Shown here: one piece after another, positions 25,166 to 34,431 of the stretch
How positions within the stretch are numbered: position 1 is the first letter of the stretch
Layout of the letters: each line of letters starts with the position of its first letter
Assembly: GCA_963588905.1 (NCBI GenBank)
Contig: CAVAJF010000036.1
Location: forward strand, 78,270-142,269
Direction of reading: 5' to 3'
Length of the DNA: 64,000 nucleotides
Origin: Butyricicoccus_A sp963588905
Lineage (GTDB): Bacteria > Bacillota > Clostridia > Oscillospirales > Butyricicoccaceae
Notes under the pieces: generated by a model
The model's input: the letters and a program-made list of their open reading frames with translations, nothing else
Told to the model about the DNA's origin: nothing
The model's database searches: none
Translations under genes and position numbers: made by a program

Positions 25166-26504
25166 ACCGTTATATTTGAAACTGTATCATCAATTGCGTG
25201 CAGAAATTGAAGCAGGTCGATTGGCTGCGGGTACACGGCTGCCATCCATTCGTCAGATGACACAGCAGTCCTCTGTCAGCCGAACGACGGTAGAAACAGC
25301 TTATGAACATCTGTGTGCGGATGGGATTGTCAATTGTGTGCCGCAGAGCGGCTATTATGTCAATGAAATTCCACACCGGCAACCCATTCCACAGCCAGCA
25401 CCCGTTCAGACGGTACATACCTGCGCATTTGATTTTACCGGCCACCGCATGGATTCGGCGTTGTTTGATTTTGATATTTGGCGCAAGTTGTCCCGATCCG
25501 TGATGATGGACAGTGCGCCATTTCTCGGTTATGGAGAAAATCAGGGAGAATTGGTTCTTCGAGAACAAATCGCCAAATATTTATCCGCCGGTCGCGGCGT
25601 ATATACAACGGCACAGCATGTTGTTATCAGCGCAGGCATTCAGAGTCTGCTCGGTGTGGTGTGCGAGATGTTTGACAAAAGTCAGCAACGCATTGCCTTT
25701 GAAAATCCAGGCTTTCGCAAGGGATGGCGTGTTTTTACAGATCATGGCTATCAGACGGTTTCGATTCCGAGCAGTGCGCACGGGATTGATTTGGAAAAGC
25801 TGGAGCAATCGCAAGCGAATATGTTGTATATTTCTCCGTCTCATTCGTTCCCATCGGGAACCAGCTTGACGCACAGCAAACGCAAGCAGCTGCTATCGTG
25901 GGCGAACAGATGCCATGCTGTGATTTTGGAAGATGACTATGACGGAGAACTTCGTTACACGGGAAAGCCATTGGCGACGCTATCTGCGATGGATTCCGCC
26001 GAACATGTGATTTATCTTGGCACGTTTTCTAAGCTGCTGCCGCCGTCCATTCGTATCAGTTATGCTGTGTTGCCGCCGCGGTTGCTTCCGGCATATCAAC
26101 GCATTGCCGGACGGTATAATCAGACCTCCAGTACCATGGAACAGCTGACAATGGCGCGGTTTATGGAAGAAGGTCGGCTGGAAAAACAGATTCGCCGTCT
26201 GCGCCGCATTTATGCACACAAAAATGCCTGCATCATACAGGCGTTTGCAGAATATTTCGGTTCGCGGGTATCTGTTCGTCCCAATGATACGGGTCTGCAT
26301 GTCGTTGTATCGGTCACGGGAAGCGGGGATGCAGAGACAATGTGTGCATTGGCGCGGCAGGTCGGTGTAGATATCACACCAATGGCTTCGTATGAACTGG
26401 CAGACAATCAAAATGAACAGACAGATTTTTATCTTTCCAGTGCGGGCATTCCGATTGAAGATATTGAACCGGCAGTTGCCCGATTGCGAAGTGTCTGGAC
26501 GTAA
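25158..26504 (+). CDS. MocR/PdxR-type regulator (GntR helix-turn-helix plus aminotransferase domain)
   Basis: 448 residues from the ATG at 25158, inside the end of the acetyltransferase gene. Residues 1-70 are a GntR winged helix (LRAEIEAGRLAAGTRLPSIR, VSRTTVETAYEHL); about 100-448 is a fold-I aminotransferase domain with LEDDYDGELRY and the PLP lysine in YLGTFSKLLPPSIRI. Members use PLP or an amino compound as effector. The 8-bp overlap suggests it regulates the acetyltransferase or shares its signal. No clear ribosome site is present, so it is probably coupled. Confidence 0.9.
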   Translation: MREPLYLKLYHQLRAEIEAGRLAAGTRLPSIRQMTQQSSVSRTTVETAYEHLCADGIVNCVPQSGYYVNEIPHRQPIPQPAPVQTVHTCAFDFTGHRMDSALFDFDIWRKLSRSVMMDSAPFLGYGENQGELVLREQIAKYLSAGRGVYTTAQHVVISAGIQSLLGVVCEMFDKSQQRIAFENPGFRKGWRVFTDHGYQTVSIPSSAHGIDLEKLEQSQANMLYISPSHSFPSGTSLTHSKRKQLLSWANRCHAVILEDDYDGELRYTGKPLATLSAMDSAEHVIYLGTFSKLLPPSIRISYAVLPPRLLPAYQRIAGRYNQTSSTMEQLTMARFMEEGRLEKQIRRLRRIYAHKNACIIQAFAEYFGSRVSVRPNDTGLHVVVSVTGSGDAETMCALARQVGVDITPMASYELADNQNEQTDFYLSSAGIPIEDIEPAVARLRSVWT

Positions 26505-26524
26505 ACGGGGAGAAGGGAGCATAT

Positions 26525-27190
26525 ATGGCTGGAGGAGAGCATGACAATCATCGAGAACGAATGCGATATCGGTTTTTGGAGCATGGACTGGATAATTTTG
26601 CAGATCACGAAGTGTTGGAGCTATTGCTGTTTTATGCCATTCCGCGTGGCGATGTCAATCCATTGGCGCATCGCCTGATGGATTCATTTGGTTCACTGGC
26701 GAACGTATTGGAAGCAGAGACAGCAGATTTGTGTCGCGTGGAAGGCATGGGAACCAAGACGGCAGCTTTTCTGCGGATGCTGCCGCCAACGTTTCGACGC
26801 TATCAGACCTCAAAACTACAGGGTTCGATTTTTGACACAACAGAAAAAGTGGCAGAATATCTGCTGGGATATTATGTCGGACGCCCACGAGAACAGTTGT
26901 CAGCTGTTTTGCTGGACAACCAGTGTCGATTGATTCGTATTTGTGATATTGCAGAGGGAAGTACGACTTCCGTTCATATCAATACACGCAAATTGATTCA
27001 ATGTGTCTTGCAGTACAATGCTGCGCATGTTATCTTAGCGCATAATCATCCACGCGGACGATGTTCTCCGTCGCGGGCAGATATTGTTCAAACATCTACC
27101 ATCCGAGATATGCTGAAGAACATCGGTGTTCGGTTAGTAGATCATATCATTATTGCAGAAGATCAATGGATCTCGCTGGCGTCGAGATAA
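26525..27190 (+). CDS. radC: RadC-family protein (JAB/MPN domain)
   Basis: 221 residues. The N-terminal third has a helix-hairpin-helix-like segment (FGSLANVLEAETADLCRVEGMG); about 100-221 is the JAMM metalloprotease-like domain with HNHPRGRCSPSRAD. The usual HNHPSGxPxPS loop has Arg and Cys replacements, while the metal-ligand His-His-Asp positions are kept. Its function is unsettled even in model species. It ends 11 bp before a terminator and the uvrB promoter. Confidence 0.92.
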   Translation: MAGGEHDNHRERMRYRFLEHGLDNFADHEVLELLLFYAIPRGDVNPLAHRLMDSFGSLANVLEAETADLCRVEGMGTKTAAFLRMLPPTFRRYQTSKLQGSIFDTTEKVAEYLLGYYVGRPREQLSAVLLDNQCRLIRICDIAEGSTTSVHINTRKLIQCVLQYNAAHVILAHNHPRGRCSPSRADIVQTSTIRDMLKNIGVRLVDHIIIAEDQWISLASR

Positions 27191-27201
27191 GACTAAAATA
27201 T

Positions 27202-27243
27202 AAGTACAGAACAAATGTTCGATTTTGTTCTGTACTTTTTTTA
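27202..27243 (+). terminator. terminator after radC, containing a LexA-like box
   Basis: A 14-bp stem AAGTACAGAACAAA / TTTGTTCTGTACTT is followed by T6. Inside it AGAAC-AAAT-GTTCG (27208-27221) differs from the Firmicute SOS box CGAAC-N4-GTTCG at one position. Confidence 0.85.
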
Positions 27244-27254
27244 TGGCGTATGAT
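27225..27254 (+). promoter_or_regulatory. uvrBA promoter candidate
   Basis: TTGTTC (27225-27230) and TATGAT (27249-27254), 18 bp apart, beginning directly after the LexA-like box at 27208-27221. A LexA dimer there would contact the -35 region. Confidence 0.55.
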
Positions 27255-27305
27255 ATACTGGACGAGGAATATACTAAGAAATAGGACAGGCTGCAGGAGA
27301 ATGCA

Positions 27306-29273
27306 ATGGATCATTTTGAATTAGTATCAGAATATAAACCGGCGGGAGATCAGCCGGAAGCCATCCAAAAGCTGGCGCAGGGCGTGAAGCTGGGTTTTGA
27401 GGAACAGACCTTGCTGGGTGTCACCGGTTCCGGCAAAACCTTTACGATGGCAAATATCATACAGGAAGTGCAAAAGCCTACGTTGGTCTTGGCGCATAAC
27501 AAAACGCTGGCAGCACAGTTGTGCTCTGAGCTGCGTGAGTTCTTTCCGAACAATGCGGTAGAATTTTTTGTCTCTTATTATGATTATTATCAGCCGGAAG
27601 CGTATATTGCTTCTACGGATACCTATATCGAGAAGGACTCGGCAATCAATGAGGAGATTGAACGGCTGCGGCATTCGGCGACATCTGCTTTGGCAGAACG
27701 CAACGATGTCATTATTGTCGCATCTGTCTCGTGCATCTACTCGTTGGGCGATCCGATAGATTATAAAAAGATGGTCATTTCTCTGCGCCCGGGCATGGAA
27801 GTGCCGTATGAATCGCTCATGAAACGATTGACAGAAATTCAATACGAACGCAATGATATTGCGTTTGAGCGAAATCGCTTTCGTGTGCGCGGGGATACCA
27901 TAGAAATCTGGCCGGTATACACCGATTCCTTTGCCTATCGTGTTGAATTTTTCGGAGATGAAATTGAGCGTATCAGTGAAATCAATCCGCTGACTGGCGA
28001 GCGAATGCGTGAGGTACAGCACGCGGCGATTTATCCGGCTTCTCATTACGTCACACCAAAGGATAAGATGGAATCTGCCATTCAGGAAATCCGCGAAGAG
28101 ATGGAACAGCGCGTGGCATGGTTCAAAGACAACGAAAAATTTGTCGAAGCCCAGCGCATCGAACAGCGCACGCGCTATGACATGGAAATGATGGAGGAAA
28201 TCGGCTTTTGCAGCGGCATCGAAAACTATTCTCGCGTGTTGTCTGGACGCAAGCCCGGCTCTGCACCATACACGCTGATGGATTATTTTCCGAAGGATTT
28301 CTTGATGATTATTGACGAGTCACACGTGACGATTCCACAGGTGCGGGCGATGTATGCCGGCGATCAGGCTCGCAAAAAGAGCTTGATTGACAATGGTTTC
28401 CGTCTGCCGTCGGCGCTGGACAACCGACCGCTGAATTTTGAAGAATTTCAGGAACGTATTCATCAGGTCATTTATGTCAGTGCCACACCATCTGATTTTG
28501 AAAAAAGCCGTTCCAGCCAGATTGTCGAACAGCTCATTCGTCCAACCGGTCTGCTGGATCCGATCATTTCGGTTCGGCCAATTGAGGGACAAATTGATGA
28601 TTTAATTGGGGAGATCCATGCGCGAACGGCGCGAAAAGAGCGTGTGCTCGTCACGACATTGACAGTAAAAATGGCGGAAGATTTGACGGATTATTTGGAA
28701 AATGCGGGCATTCGAGTGCGGTATCTGCATCATGACGTCAAGACGATACAGCGCATGGAAATCATTCGAGATCTGCGCTTGGGCGTGTTTGACGTTCTGG
28801 TAGGCATCAACCTGCTGCGTGAGGGCTTGGATTTGCCGGAAGTATCGTTGGTGGCGATTCTTGATGCTGACAAGGAGGGCTTTTTGCGCTCGGAAACTGC
28901 ACTGGTACAGACGATGGGACGCGCGGCGAGAAATGCAGAGGGAAAAGTCATTCTGTATGCCGATACACGCACGCCGTCGATGGAACGCGCGATTCGGGAG
29001 ACCGAGCGCCGCCGCGCCATTCAGCAGCAATTTAACGAAGAACACGGCATTGTGCCGAAGACGATTGTGAAGCAGGTGCGAGACATCATTGAGATTTCGG
29101 CTCCGGCTTCTGAGGTCGGCGCGGTGCTCAGCAAAAAGAAATTAGATAAAACACAGCGCCTCCAGCAGATTGCTATTTTGCGCAAGAAGATGAAGGAAGC
29201 GGCAACCATGTTGGAATTTGAGCTGGCTGCTGATTTGCGCGATCAGATTCGCGAACTGGAAGCACAGGATTGA
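27306..29273 (+). CDS. uvrB: excinuclease ABC subunit B
   Basis: 655 residues. Walker A GVTGSGKTFTMAN is near residue 39, the beta-hairpin YYDYYQPEAYI near 92, DESHVTIPQ near 338 and helicase motifs VGINLLREGLDLPE / QTMGRAARN near 500-545. The C-terminal UVR domain (about 615-655) binds UvrC. UvrB verifies damage in nucleotide excision repair. uvrA follows 15 bp later; uvrC is not in the window. Confidence 0.98.
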   Translation: MDHFELVSEYKPAGDQPEAIQKLAQGVKLGFEEQTLLGVTGSGKTFTMANIIQEVQKPTLVLAHNKTLAAQLCSELREFFPNNAVEFFVSYYDYYQPEAYIASTDTYIEKDSAINEEIERLRHSATSALAERNDVIIVASVSCIYSLGDPIDYKKMVISLRPGMEVPYESLMKRLTEIQYERNDIAFERNRFRVRGDTIEIWPVYTDSFAYRVEFFGDEIERISEINPLTGERMREVQHAAIYPASHYVTPKDKMESAIQEIREEMEQRVAWFKDNEKFVEAQRIEQRTRYDMEMMEEIGFCSGIENYSRVLSGRKPGSAPYTLMDYFPKDFLMIIDESHVTIPQVRAMYAGDQARKKSLIDNGFRLPSALDNRPLNFEEFQERIHQVIYVSATPSDFEKSRSSQIVEQLIRPTGLLDPIISVRPIEGQIDDLIGEIHARTARKERVLVTTLTVKMAEDLTDYLENAGIRVRYLHHDVKTIQRMEIIRDLRLGVFDVLVGINLLREGLDLPEVSLVAILDADKEGFLRSETALVQTMGRAARNAEGKVILYADTRTPSMERAIRETERRRAIQQQFNEEHGIVPKTIVKQVRDIIEISAPASEVGAVLSKKKLDKTQRLQQIAILRKKMKEAATMLEFELAADLRDQIRELEAQD

Positions 29274-29288
29274 TGCGGGAGAAAGGTC

Positions 29289-32114
29289 ATGCAGGAGAAT
29301 ATTCATGTAAAAGGTGCTCGAGAGCACAATTTAAAAAACGTCGAGGTATGGATTCCGCGCGATAAACTGGTTGTCTTAACCGGCTTGTCCGGCAGCGGTA
29401 AGTCCTCTCTGGCATTTGATACAATCTATGCCGAAGGACAGCGGCGGTATGTCGAGTCTCTGTCCTCTTATGCACGGCAGTTTTTGGGGCAGATGGATAA
29501 ACCGGATGTGGATTTTATTGAAGGCTTGTCTCCGGCGATTTCCATTGACCAGAAAACAACGAGCAAAAACCCACGGTCTACGGTGGGAACAGTCACGGAG
29601 ATTTATGATTATCTGCGTTTGATGTGGGCGCGTGTCGGTACGCCGCACTGCCCAAAGTGCGGAAAGGAAATCAAACAACAGACCATTGACCAAATTGTGG
29701 ATCAACTGTTGGCATTGCCGGAGCGCACCAAGCTGCAAATTTTGGCACCGGTTGTTCGGCAGCGCAAAGGCGAACATGTCAAGGTTTTTGCCGAAGCACG
29801 CAAGAGTGGTTATGTCCGCGTGCGTGTGGATGGAAATCTCTATGATTTATCGGAAGAAATTAAGCTGGAAAAGAACAAAAAGCACAGCATTGAAATCGTA
29901 GTCGATCGAATTGTTATCAAAGACGGAATTCGCAGCCGGTTGACGGACTCTGTAGAGACTGCCTGTGCGCAGACCGGTGGTTTGGTTATGGCGGAGATTA
30001 TAGGGGATAAGACGCTGGCTTTCTCACAGAATTACGCCTGCGATGATTGCGGCATTTCCATTGAGGAATTGACGCCGCGCATGTTCTCATTCAACAATCC
30101 ATACGGCGCGTGTCCGGTGTGCACGGGTCTGGGCGTACAGATGAAGATTGATCCGGACAGCATCATTCCCAATCCGAAGCTGTCCTTACGAAAGGGAGCC
30201 GTGCAGGCAAGCGGATGGACAAACTGTGACACGGGATCTATTGCGCGGATGTATTACGATGCTTTGGGCAAACGGTATGGCTTTACCCTGGATACACCGA
30301 TAGAGAAGATGTCAGAGGAAGCTGTCCATGCACTGCTGTACGGTACCGGAGAAGAAAAGCTAACCCTGCGTGTTTCGCGCTATTCCGGCGGTAAGATGGA
30401 GCAGCCGTTTGAAGGCATTGTAACCAATCTGGAACGCCGCTATAAAGAGACAACATCGGAGTGGGCGCGTGCGGAAATTGAAGAGTCTATGCGGGAGACG
30501 CCATGCCCAGAATGTGGCGGGCGCAGACTGAAAAAAGAACTGCTCGCGGTCACGGTTGGCGGGTTAAATATCATGGAGTTTTGTGAGAAGCCGGTCAGCA
30601 AGGGCTTGGAGTTTTTTCAAAATCTCCAACTGACCGAACAGCAAAATCGCATCGCAGAGCGTATTGTAAAGGAAGCCTGCGCGCGGTTGGGATTTTTGCA
30701 AAATGTTGGCTTGGGATATTTGACACTGGCACGTCCTTCGGCAACATTGTCCGGCGGTGAGAGCCAGCGCATTCGCTTGGCAACACAAATTGGTTCGGCT
30801 TTGATGGGCGTGTTATATATTCTGGATGAGCCGTCTATTGGCTTGCATCAGAGAGATAATGACAAGCTGCTCGCCACGCTCAAAAATCTGCGGGACATGG
30901 GAAATACCCTGCTTGTTGTTGAGCATGACGAGGATACCATGCTGGCGGCAGACTATATTGTGGATGTCGGACCGGGAGCAGGCACCAACGGTGGAGAAAT
31001 TGTCTATGCCGGAGATGTGCAAGGGTTGATGCAGTGTGAACAATCCATCACTGGACAATATTTGAGCGGAAAACGTCAAATTTTGGTTCCGGAACAAAGG
31101 AGAACTGGAAATGGAAAGCAGTTGACCTTTACAGGGTGCCGCGTCAATAATTTGCAGAATCAAACGTTCGATATTCCGCTCGGCACGTTCACTTGTGTGA
31201 CCGGCGTTTCCGGCAGCGGCAAATCTTCGTTTGTCAATGAGATTCTCTATAAAAAGCTGGCGGCAGAACTGAATCGGGCAAAATGCAAGCCGGGTGCTTT
31301 TGATGAGGTGATCGGGCTGGAGCATTTGGATAAGGTGATTGATATTGACCAGTCGCCAATTGGACGCACGCCGCGCTCCAATCCGGCGACATATACCGGC
31401 CTGTTTAACGACATTCGCTCCTTGTTTGCGCAGACACAAGATGCAAAAATACGTGCCTATGGCCCCGGAAGATTCTCGTTTAATGTCAAGGGTGGACGCT
31501 GTGAAGCGTGCACCGGCGACGGCTTGATTAAGATTGAGATGCATTTCCTGCCGGACTTATATGTCCCGTGTGAAGTGTGCAAAGGCAAACGATACAACAA
31601 AGAGACGCTGGAAGTGCGTTATAAGGGTAAAAACATTTCCGATGTGCTGGACATGACGGTGGATGAGGCAGTTACATTCTTTGAAAATGTCCCCAAGATT
31701 CACAGACGCCTGTTGACACTGCAAGAGGTTGGCTTGGGCTATGTCAAGATTGGTCAGTCTTCTACCACACTGTCCGGCGGTGAGAGCCAGCGCGTCAAGC
31801 TCGCTACAGAGCTTTCTAAACGCTCGACAGGGCGCACGATGTATATTTTGGACGAGCCAACAACCGGCTTGCACACGGCGGATGTCCATCGCTTGCTGGA
31901 CGTGCTGCAAAAACTGGTAGATGGCGGCAATACCGTTGTCGTGATTGAACACAATTTGGATGTCATTAAAGTTGCAGATCATATTATTGATCTGGGGCCG
32001 GAAGGCGGCGATGGCGGCGGACGCATTGTCTGCACAGGCACACCGGAAGAGGTCACGCAGTGTGAGCAATCGTATACGGGTCAGTACCTGAAAAAATATT
32101 TGGAAAAGAAGTAA
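29289..32114 (+). CDS. uvrA: excinuclease ABC subunit A
   Basis: 941 residues. Two ABC ATPase modules: GLSGSGKSSLAFDT near 33 and GVSGSGKSSFVNEI near 640, each with LSGGESQR signatures. Zinc-binding pairs are CPKC (near 120), CDDC...CPVC (near 253-283) and CEAC...CEVC (near 738-766). UvrA scans DNA for damage with UvrB. It is in one operon with uvrB and ends before a terminator at 32127. Confidence 0.98.
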   Translation: MQENIHVKGAREHNLKNVEVWIPRDKLVVLTGLSGSGKSSLAFDTIYAEGQRRYVESLSSYARQFLGQMDKPDVDFIEGLSPAISIDQKTTSKNPRSTVGTVTEIYDYLRLMWARVGTPHCPKCGKEIKQQTIDQIVDQLLALPERTKLQILAPVVRQRKGEHVKVFAEARKSGYVRVRVDGNLYDLSEEIKLEKNKKHSIEIVVDRIVIKDGIRSRLTDSVETACAQTGGLVMAEIIGDKTLAFSQNYACDDCGISIEELTPRMFSFNNPYGACPVCTGLGVQMKIDPDSIIPNPKLSLRKGAVQASGWTNCDTGSIARMYYDALGKRYGFTLDTPIEKMSEEAVHALLYGTGEEKLTLRVSRYSGGKMEQPFEGIVTNLERRYKETTSEWARAEIEESMRETPCPECGGRRLKKELLAVTVGGLNIMEFCEKPVSKGLEFFQNLQLTEQQNRIAERIVKEACARLGFLQNVGLGYLTLARPSATLSGGESQRIRLATQIGSALMGVLYILDEPSIGLHQRDNDKLLATLKNLRDMGNTLLVVEHDEDTMLAADYIVDVGPGAGTNGGEIVYAGDVQGLMQCEQSITGQYLSGKRQILVPEQRRTGNGKQLTFTGCRVNNLQNQTFDIPLGTFTCVTGVSGSGKSSFVNEILYKKLAAELNRAKCKPGAFDEVIGLEHLDKVIDIDQSPIGRTPRSNPATYTGLFNDIRSLFAQTQDAKIRAYGPGRFSFNVKGGRCEACTGDGLIKIEMHFLPDLYVPCEVCKGKRYNKETLEVRYKGKNISDVLDMTVDEAVTFFENVPKIHRRLLTLQEVGLGYVKIGQSSTTLSGGESQRVKLATELSKRSTGRTMYILDEPTTGLHTADVHRLLDVLQKLVDGGNTVVVIEHNLDVIKVADHIIDLGPEGGDGGGRIVCTGTPEEVTQCEQSYTGQYLKKYLEKK

Positions 32115-32126
32115 AAATCTTTTGGT

Positions 32127-32165
32127 AAAGAGAAGCAAATCCGCAGTTGGGTTTGCTTCTCTTTT
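32127..32165 (+). terminator. terminator after uvrA
   Basis: Stem AAAGAGAAGCAAA / TTTGCTTCTCTTT with an inner CC/GG pair and a following T run. Confidence 0.9.
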
Positions 32166-32244
32166 TGCATTTCTTGGAGATAAGCGGGAATTCGTGAAGA
32201 GACGGTAAATTTTCCCTATTGTCGGCGGAATTCTTTCGGAAATC

Positions 32245-32273
32245 TTGTGAACGGACGGTTTTTTTGTTATACT
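32245..32273 (+). promoter_or_regulatory. recJ-relA operon promoter
   Basis: TTGTGA (32245-32250) and TATACT (32268-32273), 17 bp apart, 37 bp before the recJ ATG. Confidence 0.72.
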
Positions 32274-32310
32274 GTTATATGAATTAAAATAATATAAAAG
32301 AGGAGTTGCA

Positions 32311-34416
32311 ATGAAATCAAAAAAATGGAACATTGCCCGGCCGGATATAGGTGCTGTGCGCAGTCTGACAAAGACCTGCGGCTATGCACCGCTGACGGCA
32401 GCCGTGTTGTGTGCACGGGGACTGGACACGCCGGAAAAAGCGCAAGCTTTTCTGAGTCATGACCTGTCCGGACTGCATGATCCGTTCCTGCTGCCTGATA
32501 TGCATCGCGCAGTAGAGGCGATTGACAGCGCAATTGCAGACGGCGAACACATTGCCGTGTTTGGTGACTATGATGTGGACGGAATCACATCCACCTGCGT
32601 CCTCGTTCGTTATTTAAAGAGCAGAGGAGCTGCGTGCAGCTACTATATTCCGGATCGCCTGACCGAAGGATATGGTCTGAACAAGCCAGCTCTGCTGTCG
32701 CTCAAGCAATCGGGCGTCTCGATGGTCATTACGGTGGATTCCGGCATCACGGCGGTGGAAGAAATCGCATATGCCAATGAAATTGGATTAAAAGTCGTTG
32801 TGACTGACCATCATGAATGTAAGGACGATTTGCCAAATGCGGTGGCTATTGTCAACCCGAAGCGAACCGACAGCACGTATCCGTTCAAAGATCTCGCCGG
32901 TGTTGGCGTGGTGTTTAAGCTGATTTGTGCCTTAGAACAGCCCAAACAGCTGGAACAGGTCATGACAACGTATCTGGATTTGGTTGCCGTCGGCACAATT
33001 GCGGATGTTATGCGGCTGCAAGGTGAAAATCGCGTGATTGTCACATATGGTCTGCTGCTGTTGCAGCAGACGGATAATCCTGGTTTGCGGATGCTGATGC
33101 GGGAAGCGGGCGTGGAAACGCGCCGGATGACTTCTTCTGTGGTCAGCTTTACCTTAGCACCGCGCATCAATGCAGCCGGACGCATGGGCTGCGCAGATGA
33201 AGCAGCGGAGCTGTTTTTGACGGATAGCCCGCATCGCGCACAGGAAATTGCCGCGTTGCTTTGCAGCCAGAATAAGCAGCGGCAGAATGCAGAAAATGAA
33301 ATTTTGCGGCAGGCATATGACGTGCTGCAAAAGGAGTATGATCCGCAGGAAGACCGCATGATTGTTTTGTGGGGAGAAAATTGGCATCACGGTGTGATCG
33401 GTATTGTGTCTTCGCGCATTTCCGATCGGTATGGATGTCCAACCGTACTGATTTCACTGGATGGTGAGCACGGAAAAGGCTCTGGACGCTCCGTCAATGG
33501 ATTTAATCTGTTTGAAGCGCTGGAACACAGCTCACAATATTTGGAGAAGTTCGGCGGACATGCCTTGGCAGCTGGATTGACCATTTCTCGAGACATGCTG
33601 CCGGCTTTTAAAAAGAGCATCTGTGCGTATGCCAAGCAAAACATTACGGAACAGGATTTGATGCCGGTTGTCAATATCGACTGCCTGATTTCTCCGGACG
33701 ACATTACCATGGAGTCCATTCGGGAGCTGGGCATTCTGGAACCGTATGGCATGGGAAATCGAGAACCGATTTTTGCGATTCGAGAGATGACCGTGGAGGA
33801 AATTACACCGATTTCTAGTGACAGGCATCTCAAAATGTCTCTGATAAAGGGCAATCGCCGGTTTACCGCTATGCTGTTTGGTACAGGTTCCGGCGGATGT
33901 CCTGTTGTACAGGGAGATATTGTAGATGCGGCGTTTAGCTTGGAAATTAACCATTTTCGCAACCAGCAGACTATTCAGCTCATGCTCAAAGACATTCGGT
34001 TGAGCGATTGCGAGCTGGAACGCGACCATTATTTTTTGTCTGTCTATTCGCATTTTATCAACGGAGACGCGCTGACAGACAATCAAGTCAATCAGATTTA
34101 CCCCAATCGCCCGGATCTTGTGGCGGTATGGCGACATATTATCTCGCAGGCGGAGAACAAAAAGCTGACAGCACCGTATAATACGCTGTCACGGAGAATT
34201 TCGTATGAATCCAGACGGCTGGTCAATATCGGTAAGCTGTTTGTCTGTCTGGATGTGTTCTCGGAGAGCCGCCTGCTAAATTACCATTTTAAAAACAACC
34301 TGTTGTACATTCGGATTTTACCGTTTCAGGGAAAAGCAGATATTACCAAGTCGGTGGTATTGGCAACCTTGAAGCATAGAAAACAACAAAACGCGGCTGA
34401 AAATCAGCTGAGTTGA
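32311..34416 (+). CDS. recJ: single-stranded-DNA-specific exonuclease RecJ
   Basis: 701 residues. DHH-family motifs are GDYDVDGITST near 84, VDSGIT near 142, VVTDHHEC near 162 and the DHHA1 GSGRSVNGFNL / KFGGHALAAGLT region near 390-420. About 450-560 is the OB fold and the last 120 residues are a RecJ C-terminal extension found in Firmicutes. It degrades single-stranded DNA 5' to 3' in recombination and repair. AGAGGAG precedes the ATG; relA follows after 15 bp. Confidence 0.96.
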   Translation: MKSKKWNIARPDIGAVRSLTKTCGYAPLTAAVLCARGLDTPEKAQAFLSHDLSGLHDPFLLPDMHRAVEAIDSAIADGEHIAVFGDYDVDGITSTCVLVRYLKSRGAACSYYIPDRLTEGYGLNKPALLSLKQSGVSMVITVDSGITAVEEIAYANEIGLKVVVTDHHECKDDLPNAVAIVNPKRTDSTYPFKDLAGVGVVFKLICALEQPKQLEQVMTTYLDLVAVGTIADVMRLQGENRVIVTYGLLLLQQTDNPGLRMLMREAGVETRRMTSSVVSFTLAPRINAAGRMGCADEAAELFLTDSPHRAQEIAALLCSQNKQRQNAENEILRQAYDVLQKEYDPQEDRMIVLWGENWHHGVIGIVSSRISDRYGCPTVLISLDGEHGKGSGRSVNGFNLFEALEHSSQYLEKFGGHALAAGLTISRDMLPAFKKSICAYAKQNITEQDLMPVVNIDCLISPDDITMESIRELGILEPYGMGNREPIFAIREMTVEEITPISSDRHLKMSLIKGNRRFTAMLFGTGSGGCPVVQGDIVDAAFSLEINHFRNQQTIQLMLKDIRLSDCELERDHYFLSVYSHFINGDALTDNQVNQIYPNRPDLVAVWRHIISQAENKKLTAPYNTLSRRISYESRRLVNIGKLFVCLDVFSESRLLNYHFKNNLLYIRILPFQGKADITKSVVLATLKHRKQQNAAENQLS

Positions 34417-34431
34417 CCGGGGAGTGAGCAT

